Below are positions 24,856 through 33,187 of a stretch of DNA of 64,000 nucleotides, in pieces. The notes under the pieces were generated by a model. That model saw nothing but the letters and a program-made list of their open reading frames with translations, searched no databases and was not told the DNA's origin. A program made the translations under genes and the position numbers. Every line of letters starts with the position of its first letter. Position 1 is the stretch's first letter. This DNA comes from Streptomyces zhihengii (lineage in GTDB: Bacteria; Actinomycetota; Actinomycetes; Streptomycetales; Streptomycetaceae): contig NZ_JAFEJA010000002.1 in the NCBI RefSeq assembly GCF_016919245.1, forward strand, positions 1,242,501-1,306,500. The letters are read 5' to 3'.

Positions 24856-26084
24856 GACGTGATCATCTCCCCCTCGGCCGCCGCGGACGAGGGGATTCGC
24901 GCGGCGGCCGGTGCGCTCAGGGCCTCCAGCGCCCTGCGGCGCCCCGCGCCGCCCTTCACGCGGTGCAGCCGGTACCCGCCGGGCGCGTGCGCCTCGTCGG
25001 CCAGATGCTTCACGATGCCCTTGCACACGGCTTCCTTCATCGTCGCGCCGAGGCGGCCGTCGATGTGGAACGGGACCGCGACATCGGACCTGTTGCCGAA
25101 CTGGAAGATGCCGGTGGCCCGGCCCAGACTGACGCACTGCGCGCCGAACGACTGGCTGAGTGGCTCCGGTTGTTCCCCGGCGAGCCGGCTGAGCACCGTG
25201 TCGGCGGCCCGCGCCCCCAGCGGCATCGCCGTCTGGCAGCTCATCCGCAGCGGCAGGCCGGACGGTGCCGCCGAGTCCCCGGCGGCGACGACACGGTCGT
25301 CGTCCACGCTCGTCAGCGTCTCGTCCGTGAGCAGGCGGCCCAGTGCGTCGGTGCGCAGCCCGCTGCGCGAGGCCAGGTCCGGCACACCGAATCCCGCGGT
25401 CCAGACGGTCACCGCGCTGGGCAGCTCCCGGCCGTCGGCGAGCCGGACCGCGTCACGCGTCACCGCCGTCACCTTCGCGGCGGCGCCCTCCACGACCCGG
25501 ACCCCGAGCGCCGTCAGCCGCCCGGCCACCGACCGCCGTCCCCGCCGGTGCAGGTACGGACCGAGCACCCCACCGCAGGCCAGGGTCACCTCGCGGCCCC
25601 GCTCCGCCAGTTCGGCGGCGGTCTCGATACCCGTGGGGCCGCCTCCGACGACGGTCACCGGGGCCGACGCGGGGGTGGCGGCGAGCACCGGCAGCAGCCG
25701 CTGCGCCTCCTCCAGTCCGGCGACCGGGTAGGCGAACGCGGCTGCCCCGGGAACCCGGGGGTCGGCGCTGTCGCTGCCGACCGCGTAGACCAGGTAGTCG
25801 TAGCCGACCGCACCCCCGCTCGCCAGCTCCACGCGGCGACCGGCCGCGTCGATCCGGGCCGCGCTGTCGACCACCAGTCGTACCCGCTCCGCGAGCACTT
25901 CTCCGTAGGCGACGACGGCGGTGCCGGTCCCGCCGACCATCTGGTGCAGGCGGACGCGGTGGACGAAATCGCGGCGCGGGTTGACCAGCGTGACGGTCAG
26001 GCCGGCGTGCCGCGTCAGGCGATTGGCCGCCATGACGCCGGCGTACCCGCCGCCCACCACGACCACATCGGTGTTCTCGACCAT
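24852..26084 (-). CDS. NDH-2-like FAD-dependent oxidoreductase
   Basis: A 410-residue pyridine-nucleotide-disulfide-type flavoprotein. The FAD site VVVVGGGYAGVMAANRL opens the protein and the NAD(P)H site VTVVGGGPTGIETAAELAERG lies mid-protein. VWTAGFGVPDLA and DDRVVAAGDSAAP complete the FAD fold. The C-terminus (FQFGNRSDVAVPFHIDGRLGATMKEAVCKGIVKHL) is typical of the NADH-dehydrogenase-like group beside SigJ-type sigma factors. ATG at 26084. It leads a two- or three-gene operon, with a CRP-like palindrome upstream. A role in redox or lipid-peroxide stress is plausible by context. Confidence 0.85.
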   Translation of the reverse strand: MVENTDVVVVGGGYAGVMAANRLTRHAGLTVTLVNPRRDFVHRVRLHQMVGGTGTAVVAYGEVLAERVRLVVDSAARIDAAGRRVELASGGAVGYDYLVYAVGSDSADPRVPGAAAFAYPVAGLEEAQRLLPVLAATPASAPVTVVGGGPTGIETAAELAERGREVTLACGGVLGPYLHRRGRRSVAGRLTALGVRVVEGAAAKVTAVTRDAVRLADGRELPSAVTVWTAGFGVPDLASRSGLRTDALGRLLTDETLTSVDDDRVVAAGDSAAPSGLPLRMSCQTAMPLGARAADTVLSRLAGEQPEPLSQSFGAQCVSLGRATGIFQFGNRSDVAVPFHIDGRLGATMKEAVCKGIVKHLADEAHAPGGYRLHRVKGGAGRRRALEALSAPAAARIPSSAAAEGEMITS

Positions 26085-26100
26085 GATGACGTCTCCCTCG

Positions 26101-26166
26101 TCTTGAACGGTTCGCGCTCAAGACACCACCTGGGCGGCCCCTGTGACACCGTGTGATCCGGATCAC
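26101..26166 (-). promoter_or_regulatory. Two inverted repeats before the flavoprotein/SigJ operon
   Basis: TCTTGA (26101-26106) and TCAAGA (26118-26123) form an inverted repeat 17 bases before the ATG. Further up, GTGATCCGGATCAC (26153-26166) is a perfect 14-bp palindrome; read with one more base it is TGTGA-N6-TCACC, close to a CRP site. The first is in the likely leader, the second at a regulator's usual position. Confidence 0.5.
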
Positions 26167-26254
26167 CAGGCATCCGTGGCCGGGGCCGCCGCCCGGTCCG
26201 GTGAGGGCGGCCGGGTTCGGTCCCGGTCGTCGCGGACGGGCGTGCCCGCCCCGT

Positions 26255-26677
26255 CTAACGGGTGGCGAGCCGCTCCAGCAGGGCGGCGCTCCGGGCGAGC
26301 AGTTCCCGTTCCTCGTCCGTGAGTTCGGCGTCGATGGCCTGCGCGAGCCATCCGGCGCGGCGGCCGCGCTCCGCCTCCAGCGCGGCCCGGCCCGCGTCCG
26401 TCAGCTCGACGAGCGACTTGCGGCCGTCCGTGGGGTGGGCGCGGCGTGTGACGAGGTGCTGTTCCATCAGCAGCCCCACGGCCCGGGCCATCGACTGGGG
26501 GCGTACGCGCTGGTCGGCGGCGAGGTCGCTGGTGGTCATGGCGCCGGCGCGGTCGAGGGCGCCGAGCACGGCGACCTGCCCCAGGGGGATGCGGTCCTCG
26601 TGCTTGACGCGCCGGGTGAGCTTGCCCATCGCGGTGCGCAGTTCTGCGGCGATGGCGGCGGCTTCCGAGGTGGGCAT
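26255..26677 (-). CDS. MarR-family transcriptional regulator
   Basis: A 140-residue MarR protein. It has the N-terminal dimer helix AAAIAAELRTAMGKLTRRV, the HTH core IPLGQVAVLGALDRAGAMTTSDLAADQRVRPQSMARAVGLLMEQHLV, and the wing RAHPTDGRKSLVELTDAG, then the C-terminal helices LTDEERELLARSAALLERLA. ATG at 26677 is preferred to an upstream ATG that would run through the operators. It is divergent from the enolase gene, and two similar boxes lie between them, so it probably represses both itself and the enolase paralogue. Confidence 0.85.
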   Translation of the reverse strand: MPTSEAAAIAAELRTAMGKLTRRVKHEDRIPLGQVAVLGALDRAGAMTTSDLAADQRVRPQSMARAVGLLMEQHLVTRRAHPTDGRKSLVELTDAGRAALEAERGRRAGWLAQAIDAELTDEERELLARSAALLERLATR

Positions 26678-26716
26678 AGGGCACTTTACCCCGGTGGGCA
26701 GGCGGCATCGCGCCCG

Positions 26717-26765
26717 AACTGTACAGCAATACTGCACAGCTAAACTGAACAGCATTGCTGTAGAG
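26717..26765. promoter_or_regulatory. Double operator between MarR and enolase genes
   Basis: Two related 23-base boxes start at 26717 (AACTGTACAGCAATACTG...) and 26743 (AACTGAACAGCATTGCTG...), 26 bases apart. Each is an imperfect inverted repeat of CTGT(A/T)CAG-type arms. The area is unusually A/T-rich for the window and must hold both divergent promoters. Confidence 0.6.
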
Positions 26766-26838
26766 TCTGGCGTTGTCGGGCTCAGCGCCAGCGCTGTCGC
26801 AGCCGGGGCCCGGCACACGACAACGGGAAGGAACTCCC

Positions 26839-28146
26839 ATGTCCGCAGAGACCGCCGCGCCCACCGGCGCCGTCATCGAGACCGTCACCGCCCGCCGGAT
26901 CATCGACAGCCGGGGCAACCCCACGGTCGAGGTCGACGTCGTCCTGTCGGACGGCTCGCTGGGCCGCGCCGCCGTCCCCTCCGGCGCCTCCACCGGCGCC
27001 CGGGAGGCCGTCGAACTGCGCGACGGGGACGCCGCACGCTGGCACGGCAAGGGCGTCGACCGTGCGGTGGCGGGCGTCGACGGGGAGATCGCGGCGTGCG
27101 TGCGCGGCCGGGCCGCGGCGGACCAGGCGGGCCTCGACGCCGCACTGGTCGCCCTCGACGGCACCCCCGCCAAGTCCCGGCTCGGCGCCAACGCGATCCT
27201 CGGGGTGTCCCTCGCCACCGCCAAGGCCGCCGCTGCCGCCGCCCGTCAGCCCCTCTACCGCCACCTCGGCGGCCCGGACGCACACCTGCTGCCGCTGCCG
27301 ATGATGAACATCGTCAACGGCGGCGCCCACGCCGACAATCCGCTGGACTTCCAGGAGTTCATGATCGCGCCCGTGGGCGCGGACACCTTCGCCGAAGCCG
27401 TCCGCATGGGCAGCGAGATCTTCCACACCCTGCGCCGCGACCTGCTGGCCGCCGGCCACTCCACGGGCGTCGGCGACGAGGGCGGCTTCGCGCCCGCACT
27501 GCGCACGGCCGAGGAGGCGCTCGACTTCGTGATGGCCGCGATCGAGCGCACCGGCTACCGCCCCGGCGCCGACATCGGCCTGATCATGGACCCGGCGTCG
27601 TCGGAGTTCTTCCGCGACGGCGTCTACGACTACGCGGGCGAGGGCGTGCGGCGCACCCCCTCCGAGAACGCCGACTACCTGGCGAAGCTCATCGACGCCT
27701 ACCCGATCGTCTCCGTCGAGGACCCGATGGCGGAGAACGACCTGGACGGCTGGCGCGAGCTGACCGCCCGCGTCGGCGACCGCTGCCAGCTCACCGGGGA
27801 CGACGTCTTCTGCACCGACGAGGCGCTGGTGCGCGAGGGCATCCGCACCGGCGTCGGCAACTCGGTCCTGGTCAAGGTCAACCAGATCGGCACCCTGACC
27901 GAGGCGCTCGCCACGGTGGCCACGGCGCACCGCGCGGGCTGGACGGCCGTCATGTCGCACCGCTCGGGCGAGACGGAGGACACCACCATCGCGGACCTGG
28001 CGGTGGCCACCGGCTGCGGTCAGATCAAGACCGGCTCGCTCTCCCGTTCCGACCGCACGGCCAAGTACAACCAGCTCATCCGCATCGAGGAGGAGCTGGG
28101 CACCGCGGCCCGCTTCGCCGGCGGCTCGGTCCTGCGACGGGCCTGA
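26839..28146 (+). CDS. eno: Enolase (phosphopyruvate hydratase), probable second copy
   Basis: A 435-residue cytoplasmic enzyme converting 2-phosphoglycerate to phosphoenolpyruvate. Full-length family features are [59 protein letters not shown], the metal Asp in [50 protein letters not shown] with the catalytic Lys, and [18 protein letters not shown]. Sites read [10 protein letters not shown] and FCTDE where, from memory, housekeeping enolases have LDVAS/AASEFY and FVTN. Control by a divergent MarR gene also suggests a regulated paralogue. ATG at 26839. Confidence 0.9.
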   Translation: MSAETAAPTGAVIETVTARRIIDSRGNPTVEVDVVLSDGSLGRAAVPSGASTGAREAVELRDGDAARWHGKGVDRAVAGVDGEIAACVRGRAAADQAGLDAALVALDGTPAKSRLGANAILGVSLATAKAAAAAARQPLYRHLGGPDAHLLPLPMMNIVNGGAHADNPLDFQEFMIAPVGADTFAEAVRMGSEIFHTLRRDLLAAGHSTGVGDEGGFAPALRTAEEALDFVMAAIERTGYRPGADIGLIMDPASSEFFRDGVYDYAGEGVRRTPSENADYLAKLIDAYPIVSVEDPMAENDLDGWRELTARVGDRCQLTGDDVFCTDEALVREGIRTGVGNSVLVKVNQIGTLTEALATVATAHRAGWTAVMSHRSGETEDTTIADLAVATGCGQIKTGSLSRSDRTAKYNQLIRIEEELGTAARFAGGSVLRRA

Positions 28147-28430
28147 ACAACCGGAGCGCGGTCCCGCGCCCGGCCTGATCGGCGGGCGGGCTGTCCCGTG
28201 CCGGGCCTGAACGGGGGGACGCGGCGTTTGCGCCGGGCCTGAGGAGCGGGAGCGCCGTCCTGCGCCGGGCCTGACGGGCGGGCGGGCGTTGTGCGCCCGG
28301 CCTGACGGGCGGGCTGTCCCGTGCCGGGCCTGATCGGCGGGCGGCGGCGTTGTGCGCAGCATCTGACAACGGGAGCGCGGTCCCGCGCCCGGCCTGATCG
28401 GCGGGCGGCGGCGCCGGATGCGGGCACCCG
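28140..28430. repeat. About nine ~32-bp repeats starting at the enolase stop codon
   Basis: GGCCTGA begins units at 28140, 28172, 28204, 28236, 28268, 28299, 28327, a degenerate copy near 28359 (CATCTGA), and 28391. Most spacings are 31-33. The TGA of the first unit is the enolase stop codon. Sub-blocks recur far apart: the segment beginning ACAACCGGAGCGCGGTCCCG after 28146 returns, with one change, near 28367. The array fills most of the spacer to the next gene. Confidence 0.88.
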
Positions 28431-28509
28431 GGCCGGGAGCGGCCCCGGGGCGTACGAGGATTTCCGTGTCCGTGCCGGTGAAACGCCTGAAGCGGGGCAG
28501 GTGAACGGC

Positions 28510-28734
28510 ATGCCGACCCTTCTCCCGTCCCCGGCCGGGGATGCCGCGCACGACGCCGCGCACACGACCGCCGCCAGGTTCCGGCACGGCGCCTACGCGG
28601 AGCCGTGCCCCACGTGCCATGTCCCGGCCGGGGAGCTCTGCCGGGCCCGGCGGGCGGTGCACACCGCCCGCCGGGAGGCGTACCGCCGCAGGCACCGGGA
28701 CACCGCGCTGGTGCCGCTGCTCGTCGGCCGGTGA
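28510..28734 (+). CDS. Small zinc-finger protein
   Basis: A protein of about 74 residues. The finger region reads EPCPTCHVPAGELCRARRAVHTARREAYRRRHRD: C-x2-C, a PAGE.C turn, then a basic His/Arg helix. This 'CPxC....G..C' plus basic helix pattern is common in small actinomycete and actinophage DNA-binding proteins. GTG at 28501 would add three residues and has GGGG 4 bases upstream; either start is acceptable. It stands alone after the enolase repeat array. Nucleic-acid binding is likely, target unknown. Confidence 0.6.
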   Translation: MPTLLPSPAGDAAHDAAHTTAARFRHGAYAEPCPTCHVPAGELCRARRAVHTARREAYRRRHRDTALVPLLVGR

Positions 28735-28783
28735 CGCGCGCCCGGTGACCGCACCGGATGTGCCCGGCGGCGTGGGCGGCCCC

Positions 28784-28810
28784 GGCGCACCGGGGCCGCC
28801 CCGGTGCGCC
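28784..28810. terminator. Bidirectional terminator hairpin
   Basis: GGCGCACCGGGG (28784-28795) pairs perfectly with CCCCGGTGCGCC (28799-28810) over a 3-base loop. It lies between the convergent zinc-finger and tatA-like genes and can serve both. Confidence 0.75.
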
Positions 28811-28828
28811 GTCCGGGCGGGCGCTGCG

Positions 28829-29083
28829 TCAGGGGCGCGGGACGCCGTCGGCCGGCGGGGTGCCGCCGCCCTGCGGCCCGCTGCGGTCGACCTGGCCCTG
28901 GATGGTGCGCGGGGGCTGCCCGGGGCCGTCGGCCGGCGGCTCCTGGGCCTTCATCGCCTTCGCCTCGCTCTTGAGGATGCGCGCCGCCTTGCCCGCGTTG
29001 CGGGCGAGGTCGGGGAGCTTCTTCGCGCCGAACACGATCAGAATGACGATCAGGAGGATCGCGAGTTCGCTGAGTCCGAACAC
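28829..29083 (-). CDS. tatA: TatA/E-family twin-arginine translocase protein
   Basis: An 84-residue protein. The N-terminus FGLSELAILLIVILIVFGAKKLPDLARNAGKAARILKSEAKAM is the standard TatA layout: short membrane helix, the FGxKKLP hinge, then an amphipathic helix. The C-terminal 40 residues are a Pro/Gly-rich tail. GTG at 29083 is inferred since the homologous region starts there; longer frames are Arg-rich chance extensions. It would form the pore-like part of Tat export. TatC/TatB are not in the window, so this is probably an extra copy. The Tat substrate at 32140 lies 3 kb away. Confidence 0.82.
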   Translation of the reverse strand: MFGLSELAILLIVILIVFGAKKLPDLARNAGKAARILKSEAKAMKAQEPPADGPGQPPRTIQGQVDRSGPQGGGTPPADGVPRP

Positions 29084-29160
29084 CGGTTCACGCTTTCTCG
29101 AGGCGCCCGTGGGCGGCCGGCTGGAGTGCGGCGCGACGGGTCGCGCCGGGTGAACACGGG

Positions 29161-29736
29161 TCAGACATTGACGCCGAAGTCGGAGGCGATTCCCGCGAGT
29201 CCGGAGGCGTAGCCCTGGCCGACGGCGCGGAACTTCCACTCGGCGCCGTTGCGGTAGAGCTCGCCGAAGACCATGGCGGTCTCGGTCGAGGCGTCCTCGG
29301 ACAGGTCGTAGCGGGCGAGCTCGACCCCGCCCGCCTGGTTCACCACGCGGATGAAGGCGTTGCGCACCTGGCCGAAGCTCTGGCCCCGGGAGACGGCGTC
29401 GTGGATCGAGACCGGGAAGACGATCCGGGAGACGCCGGCCGGTACGGCGGCCAGGTTCACCTTGATCGACTCGTCGTCGCCGTCGCCCTCGCCGGTCAGG
29501 TTGTCCCCGGTGTGCTCGACCGAGCCGTCGGGGCTGGTGAGGTTGTTGTAGAAGACGAAGTGCTGATCGGATGCGACCTTGCCCGTCTCGTTCAGCAGCA
29601 GCGCGCTGGCGTCGAGGTCGAAGTCCGCTCCCGAGGTGGTCCGCACGTCCCAGCCCAGACCGACCAGGACCGCGGTCAGTCCCGGGGCCTCCTTGCTCAG
29701 CGAAACGTTGCCGCCCTTGCCCAGGCTCACGCCCAT
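29161..29736 (-). CDS. TerD-family stress protein
   Basis: A 191-residue cytoplasmic protein of the TerD family, known from tellurite resistance and general stress and calcium binding. It starts [48 protein letters not shown], with the FDLDAS calcium site, then [31 protein letters not shown], the second acidic site, and ends ASDFGVNV. Length and motifs are canonical. ATG at 29736. A 16-base palindrome at 29797-29812 lies in its upstream region, shared with the divergent sigma-factor gene. Confidence 0.92.
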   Translation of the reverse strand: MGVSLGKGGNVSLSKEAPGLTAVLVGLGWDVRTTSGADFDLDASALLLNETGKVASDQHFVFYNNLTSPDGSVEHTGDNLTGEGDGDDESIKVNLAAVPAGVSRIVFPVSIHDAVSRGQSFGQVRNAFIRVVNQAGGVELARYDLSEDASTETAMVFGELYRNGAEWKFRAVGQGYASGLAGIASDFGVNV

Positions 29737-29796
29737 ATCAAGTCCCGTCCCCAGTCGGTGTTCTCGGTGTGCCGGCTCGTCGCGAGCCAAGGAAAA

Positions 29797-29812
29797 TCTA
29801 CACCAGTGTAGA
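29797..29812. promoter_or_regulatory. Palindrome between terD and the ECF sigma gene
   Basis: TCTACAC-CA-GTGTAGA is a 7-bp inverted repeat with a 2-base centre. It sits in an A/T-richer patch between the divergent terD-like and ECF sigma genes, about 60 bases from the first start. A regulator site is likely; no regulator can be named. Confidence 0.5.
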
Positions 29813-29943
29813 AGTAGAGGTCCCGGTCGCGGGCGTTCCGGAGGAGCCCGTGACGGCACCGCTCGCCGACACCCGCCCCCGCGTGCGTCACACCCGCGCC
29901 GAAGACGTGTCCAATGGGACGGAACGAACGAGAGGAGGGCCCC

Positions 29944-30528
29944 GTGGCGGGGGATCCCACACCCACCGGACCACCGGACACCGGGGACGAGCCCGACGAC
30001 TCCCTGCTGGCCGTCCGCGCGGCGGAGGGCGACGAGGAGGCGTTCGCCGTCCTGGTCCGCCGGCACGCCCCGGCGCTGGTCCGGCTCGCGACCCGGCTGC
30101 TCGGCAACCGGGCCGAGGCGGAGGACGCGGTGCAGGAGTCCTTCATCAGCGCCTGGCGCAAGCTGCCCGAATTCCGCGGCGGCTCCGCCGTCGGCACCTG
30201 GCTGTACCGCATCGTCACCAACCGCTGTCTGAACGTCCTGCGCGCCCGCAGACCCCAGGCGCCGCTCGACGCCGCCCACGAACCGGCCGCACCGACGCAC
30301 ACCGTCGCCCCCGACCGCATCACCGAGGGGCGCACCGCCGTGGAGGACCTGCTGCGGGCGCTCGACGGACTGTCGGACGAACAGCGCACCTGCTGGGTGC
30401 TCAGGGAATGGGACGGCCGGTCCTACGAGTTCATCGCGGAGACCGTCGGCATCACCCAGCAGGCGGTCCGCGCCCGCGTGTTCCGCGCCCGACGCCAACT
30501 GACCCACGCATTGGGGGCCTGGCAATGA
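29944..30528 (+). CDS. ECF RNA polymerase sigma factor
   Basis: A 194-residue ECF sigma factor. Region 2 is [73 protein letters not shown]. Region 4 is [54 protein letters not shown] at 29944 is chosen because GAGGAGGG lies 4 bases upstream; ATG at 29914 would add ten residues. Its stop overlaps the ATG of a zinc-binding anti-sigma-like gene (ATGA), which marks a sigma/anti-sigma pair. Confidence 0.9.
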   Translation: MAGDPTPTGPPDTGDEPDDSLLAVRAAEGDEEAFAVLVRRHAPALVRLATRLLGNRAEAEDAVQESFISAWRKLPEFRGGSAVGTWLYRIVTNRCLNVLRARRPQAPLDAAHEPAAPTHTVAPDRITEGRTAVEDLLRALDGLSDEQRTCWVLREWDGRSYEFIAETVGITQQAVRARVFRARRQLTHALGAWQ

Positions 30529-31322
30529 CCTCCGGTAACCACCCGCCCGCCTCCCCGGCCCCCGACCCGGACGACGAGCTGCTGCCCTGCGGGCGCCTGC
30601 TGTCCCGGGTGTGGGCCGACTGGGAGGAGGGCACCACCGACGACCACGGCCGCACCTGCCCGCACTGCCGCCGCGCGGCCGGTGACCTGGACCGCCTGGA
30701 GACGGCGGTACGGGAGCTGCGCGACGACACGCCCGGCACCCCGTCCTACGACGCGGCACCCCTGACCCGGCGGGTCATGGACGTCGTCCGGATGGAGCTG
30801 CGCCCCGGACGCCCGTTGCCCCTCGGCGAACCCGACGAGGACCTCTGGATCATGGAGGCGCCGGCCGCCCGCGTGCTGCGCACCGCCGCCGAACAGGCAC
30901 CCGGCGTCCGCGCGGGGTCCTGCCGCATCGTCCCCGCGAGCGACACGGCCACGGGCCGCGTCACCGTACGGCTCGGCGTCCAGCTCCCGCTCGACGCCGG
31001 CGACCTGCCCGGTCTGGCCGAGCAGGCGCGCGCACACGTCCAGCGGGCGGCCGAGCGGCGGCTGGGGCTGCGGATCGACGGCATCGACATCCACATCACC
31101 GATCTGGTCGGGGGACCCGACGTCCCGGGCGGGCCCGACGTCCCGGACCGACCCCGGGTTCCGGGCGGCCCCGGCGGGCACGACGACCCGGACCGAACCG
31201 ACGTCCCGGGCGGGCCCGACGTCCCGGACCGACCAGGGGTCCCGGGCGGGCACGACGACCCGGGCGGGCCCGGGGGCCCGGGCCACCCGGGCGGCACCGA
31301 GGAGGAGGGGTCCGACCGATGA
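30525..31322 (+). CDS. Zinc anti-sigma-like protein fused to an Asp23-like domain
   Basis: A 265-residue protein. Residues around 40-60 hold [15 protein letters not shown], an H-x3-C-x2-C zinc anti-sigma (ZAS) motif, so it probably binds the sigma factor encoded just upstream. Residues about 120-190 ([51 protein letters not shown]) look like an Asp23/Gls24 envelope-stress domain. No membrane helix is seen. The last 65 residues are a low-complexity Gly/Pro/Asp tail built from repeats such as [14 protein letters not shown]. It overlaps both neighbours by four bases. Confidence 0.75.
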   Translation: MTSGNHPPASPAPDPDDELLPCGRLLSRVWADWEEGTTDDHGRTCPHCRRAAGDLDRLETAVRELRDDTPGTPSYDAAPLTRRVMDVVRMELRPGRPLPLGEPDEDLWIMEAPAARVLRTAAEQAPGVRAGSCRIVPASDTATGRVTVRLGVQLPLDAGDLPGLAEQARAHVQRAAERRLGLRIDGIDIHITDLVGGPDVPGGPDVPDRPRVPGGPGGHDDPDRTDVPGGPDVPDRPGVPGGHDDPGGPGGPGHPGGTEEEGSDR

Positions 31323-31642
31323 CACCCACCACGCTCACCGACGAACTCGCCGCCGAGGTACGCCGGGTGCCGGGCGTCGCCTTCCTCACCCCCGGTGTCA
31401 GCGGCCGGCTGCGATCGGCGCTCTCCGGCGCCCGGCAGGAGGGGACCGACGCGGGCGGGCTGCGCATCAGCCCGCCGGACGGCGCGGGCCCCTGGCGGAT
31501 CGAGGTCCGTATCGTCACGCTCGCCGACGCCCGCGCCCTGGACGTCGCCCGCGCCACCGGTGCCGCCGTCGGCGCGTACCTGAGGACCGCACGGCCGGAG
31601 CGGGCCGCCCGGGTCACCGTCACCGTCACCGGCATGGTGTGA
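31319..31642 (+). CDS. Small Asp23-associated protein
   Basis: A 107-residue protein whose ATG at 31319 overlaps the preceding stop (ATGA). It has an N-terminal helix LTDELAAEVRRVPGVAFLTPGV, a central loop ALSGARQEGTDAGGLRISPP, and a C-terminal beta-alpha-beta unit WRIEVRIVTLADARALDVARATGAAVGAYLRTARPERAARVTVTVTGMV that resembles the Asp23 half fold. It completes a three-gene sigma/anti-sigma/Asp23-type operon. A role in cell-envelope stress is inferred from this company. Confidence 0.65.
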   Translation: MTPTTLTDELAAEVRRVPGVAFLTPGVSGRLRSALSGARQEGTDAGGLRISPPDGAGPWRIEVRIVTLADARALDVARATGAAVGAYLRTARPERAARVTVTVTGMV

Positions 31643-31704
31643 CCGGGCACGGAACCGGAGACAGCGCGGACGGCCCGCCCCGCCGGACGGCCCCGCCCCG
31701 CCGG

Positions 31705-31732
31705 ACGGCCCCGCCCCGCCGGGCGGGGCCGT
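31705..31732 (+). terminator. Terminator hairpin after the sigma operon
   Basis: ACGGCCCCGCC (31705-31715) pairs with GGCGGGGCCGT (31722-31732) over a 6-base loop. It is embedded in about three copies of CCCCGCCCCGCCGGACGG and lies 60 bases after the last gene of the operon. Confidence 0.7.
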
Positions 31733-31789
31733 CCCGCCGGCACGTGACGCGTCGCGAACTCGCCGGACGGCGCACGGTGTCGGCGACTC

Positions 31790-31945
31790 CGCCGCGGGAC
31801 CCGGCCGCCCCGCCCGCGGGAATCGGGCGCCGGCGACGAGAACCCGTCGGCCCGCCCACGGGAATCCGTCGCGCCGCCCGCGGGAAGCGGCAGCCGGCGG
31901 CGAGAATCCGTCGCGCCGCCCACGGAAATCCGCCGCCGCGGTCAC
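31790..31945. repeat. Degenerate ~24-bp repeats in a gene-free spacer
   Basis: Four to five copies related to CCGCCC(G/A)CGGGAATCCGTCG lie in the 500-base spacer 31643-32139. The 3' part of the spacer (31985-32050) is A/T-richer, with TTAGTAAATGCGATCGCGATC and TACTTT, and probably holds the promoter of the next gene. No gene is seen in the spacer. Confidence 0.55.
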
Positions 31946-32139
31946 CGAATCGGCCGTCACTGAAAAGCGGCGGCCTCCTCATGGAGTAATAGCCGACGCC
32001 TCCTCATTCACCTGTTAGTAAATGCGATCGCGATCCCCTACTTTGTGAGCGGATCGGCGAGGGCGCGCACCGGACGGCACCGTTCGCCCTCGCCCGCGGG
32101 CAGCAGCCGGACACACTCCCCGACCCTCGGAGCGCACGC

Positions 32140-33072
32140 ATGAACGACAACGACACGGCGAACGGCGTCCCCCGGCGCCGCTTCGTCGCACTCTCCGGCG
32201 CCCTCGGTGCCGGCGCGCTGCTCGCCGGTTCCGCGGGTGGCGCGTCAGCGGCGTCGGGCCCCGTGCCCGCCGGCCCCGCGTCGTGTCCGTGCCCCTGCCC
32301 CACCGACCCGAACCCGCCCGGGGGAGGCCAGAGTCCCTGCCCTCCCGCGCACATGCAGGCCCTGTGCGGCAGCCCCGCCGACAACGACTCCCTCTGGCAC
32401 GACGTGCGGTACTGCACCCAGGGCATCGCCCCGCCGCCGCCCCAGCAGAAGCCCGACTGCCTGAAGGTCACATCGCATTACGTCGTCCTGCACGGCAAGC
32501 CGGTCTCCCCGCACAATTTCCTGCTCCTGCCGAGTTGCCGGATCACGGGAATCGAGTGCCCGTTCATCGTCACGAACGACGCCGCGAATTACTGGGACGC
32601 CGCGTGGGAGAACGCGCGGAGCGGGGGCAGTGTCCCCGTGCAGTTCCCGAACATCGGACTGGGGGTCAATTCGAAGGGAGCCCGCCGGCTCAACCAGCTC
32701 CACATCCACATGGCGGGCGTCCGGGCGAGCACCCAGCGGCGGCTCCAGGAACTGGAGGCGACCGGGCGCGTCGCCTTCCAGCCGTCGCAGTGGGGCGACC
32801 TCCAGTACCAGGCCGCCGTGACCGGCACCCTCGGCTCCGGCGACCGCACCTACCGGGTGCTCAGGCTCAACAGCCTCGACCAGAACCTCTTCGCCCTGCT
32901 GAACCGGTACGTGGTGGTGCGGTTCGGGCTGGACATGGCCGACCAGACCTTGGTCGTCGTGCCGAAGACGACACCGGCGGGCGGATTCGCCGGCAGCTTC
33001 TACGTCCTCAACAGCGACGCGTCGCTCCACGACGGCACCAGCACCTGCGACCACCTGCTCGTCTACACCTGA
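32140..33072 (+). CDS. Tat-exported CDP-diacylglycerol diphosphatase-like protein
   Basis: A 310-residue exported protein. The N-terminus has a twin-arginine signal (PRRRFVALSGALGAGALLAGSAGGASA) instead of a Sec signal or membrane anchor. The mature part matches the CDP-diacylglycerol pyrophosphatase (Cdh) family: DCLKVTSHYVVLHGKPVSPHNFLLLPSCRITGIECPF, and the HIT-type catalytic segment NSKGARRLNQLHIHM with His188 and His190. Cdh hydrolyses CDP-diacylglycerol to phosphatidate and CMP. Several extra Cys near the N-terminus (CPCPCP) are unusual. ATG at 32140. No phospholipid gene is adjacent. Confidence 0.78.
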   Translation: MNDNDTANGVPRRRFVALSGALGAGALLAGSAGGASAASGPVPAGPASCPCPCPTDPNPPGGGQSPCPPAHMQALCGSPADNDSLWHDVRYCTQGIAPPPPQQKPDCLKVTSHYVVLHGKPVSPHNFLLLPSCRITGIECPFIVTNDAANYWDAAWENARSGGSVPVQFPNIGLGVNSKGARRLNQLHIHMAGVRASTQRRLQELEATGRVAFQPSQWGDLQYQAAVTGTLGSGDRTYRVLRLNSLDQNLFALLNRYVVVRFGLDMADQTLVVVPKTTPAGGFAGSFYVLNSDASLHDGTSTCDHLLVYT

Positions 33073-33187
33073 GGCCGCGGCGGCGGCCGGGCCTCGGCCG
33101 AGCCGGCCGCGACACACGCGGGGCGGGCCCGGCTCCTTCGCTGCCGACGCCCCCGCGCCACGCCCTGACCCGAACAGGAGCCCGCCG

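Noticed and set aside
28140..28430. CRISPR array at the ~32-bp repeats
   Set aside because: Repeats are head to tail without unique spacers, the copies vary, and no cas gene is near. The same holds for the 32-bp array at 43515 and the 13-bp array at 33812.
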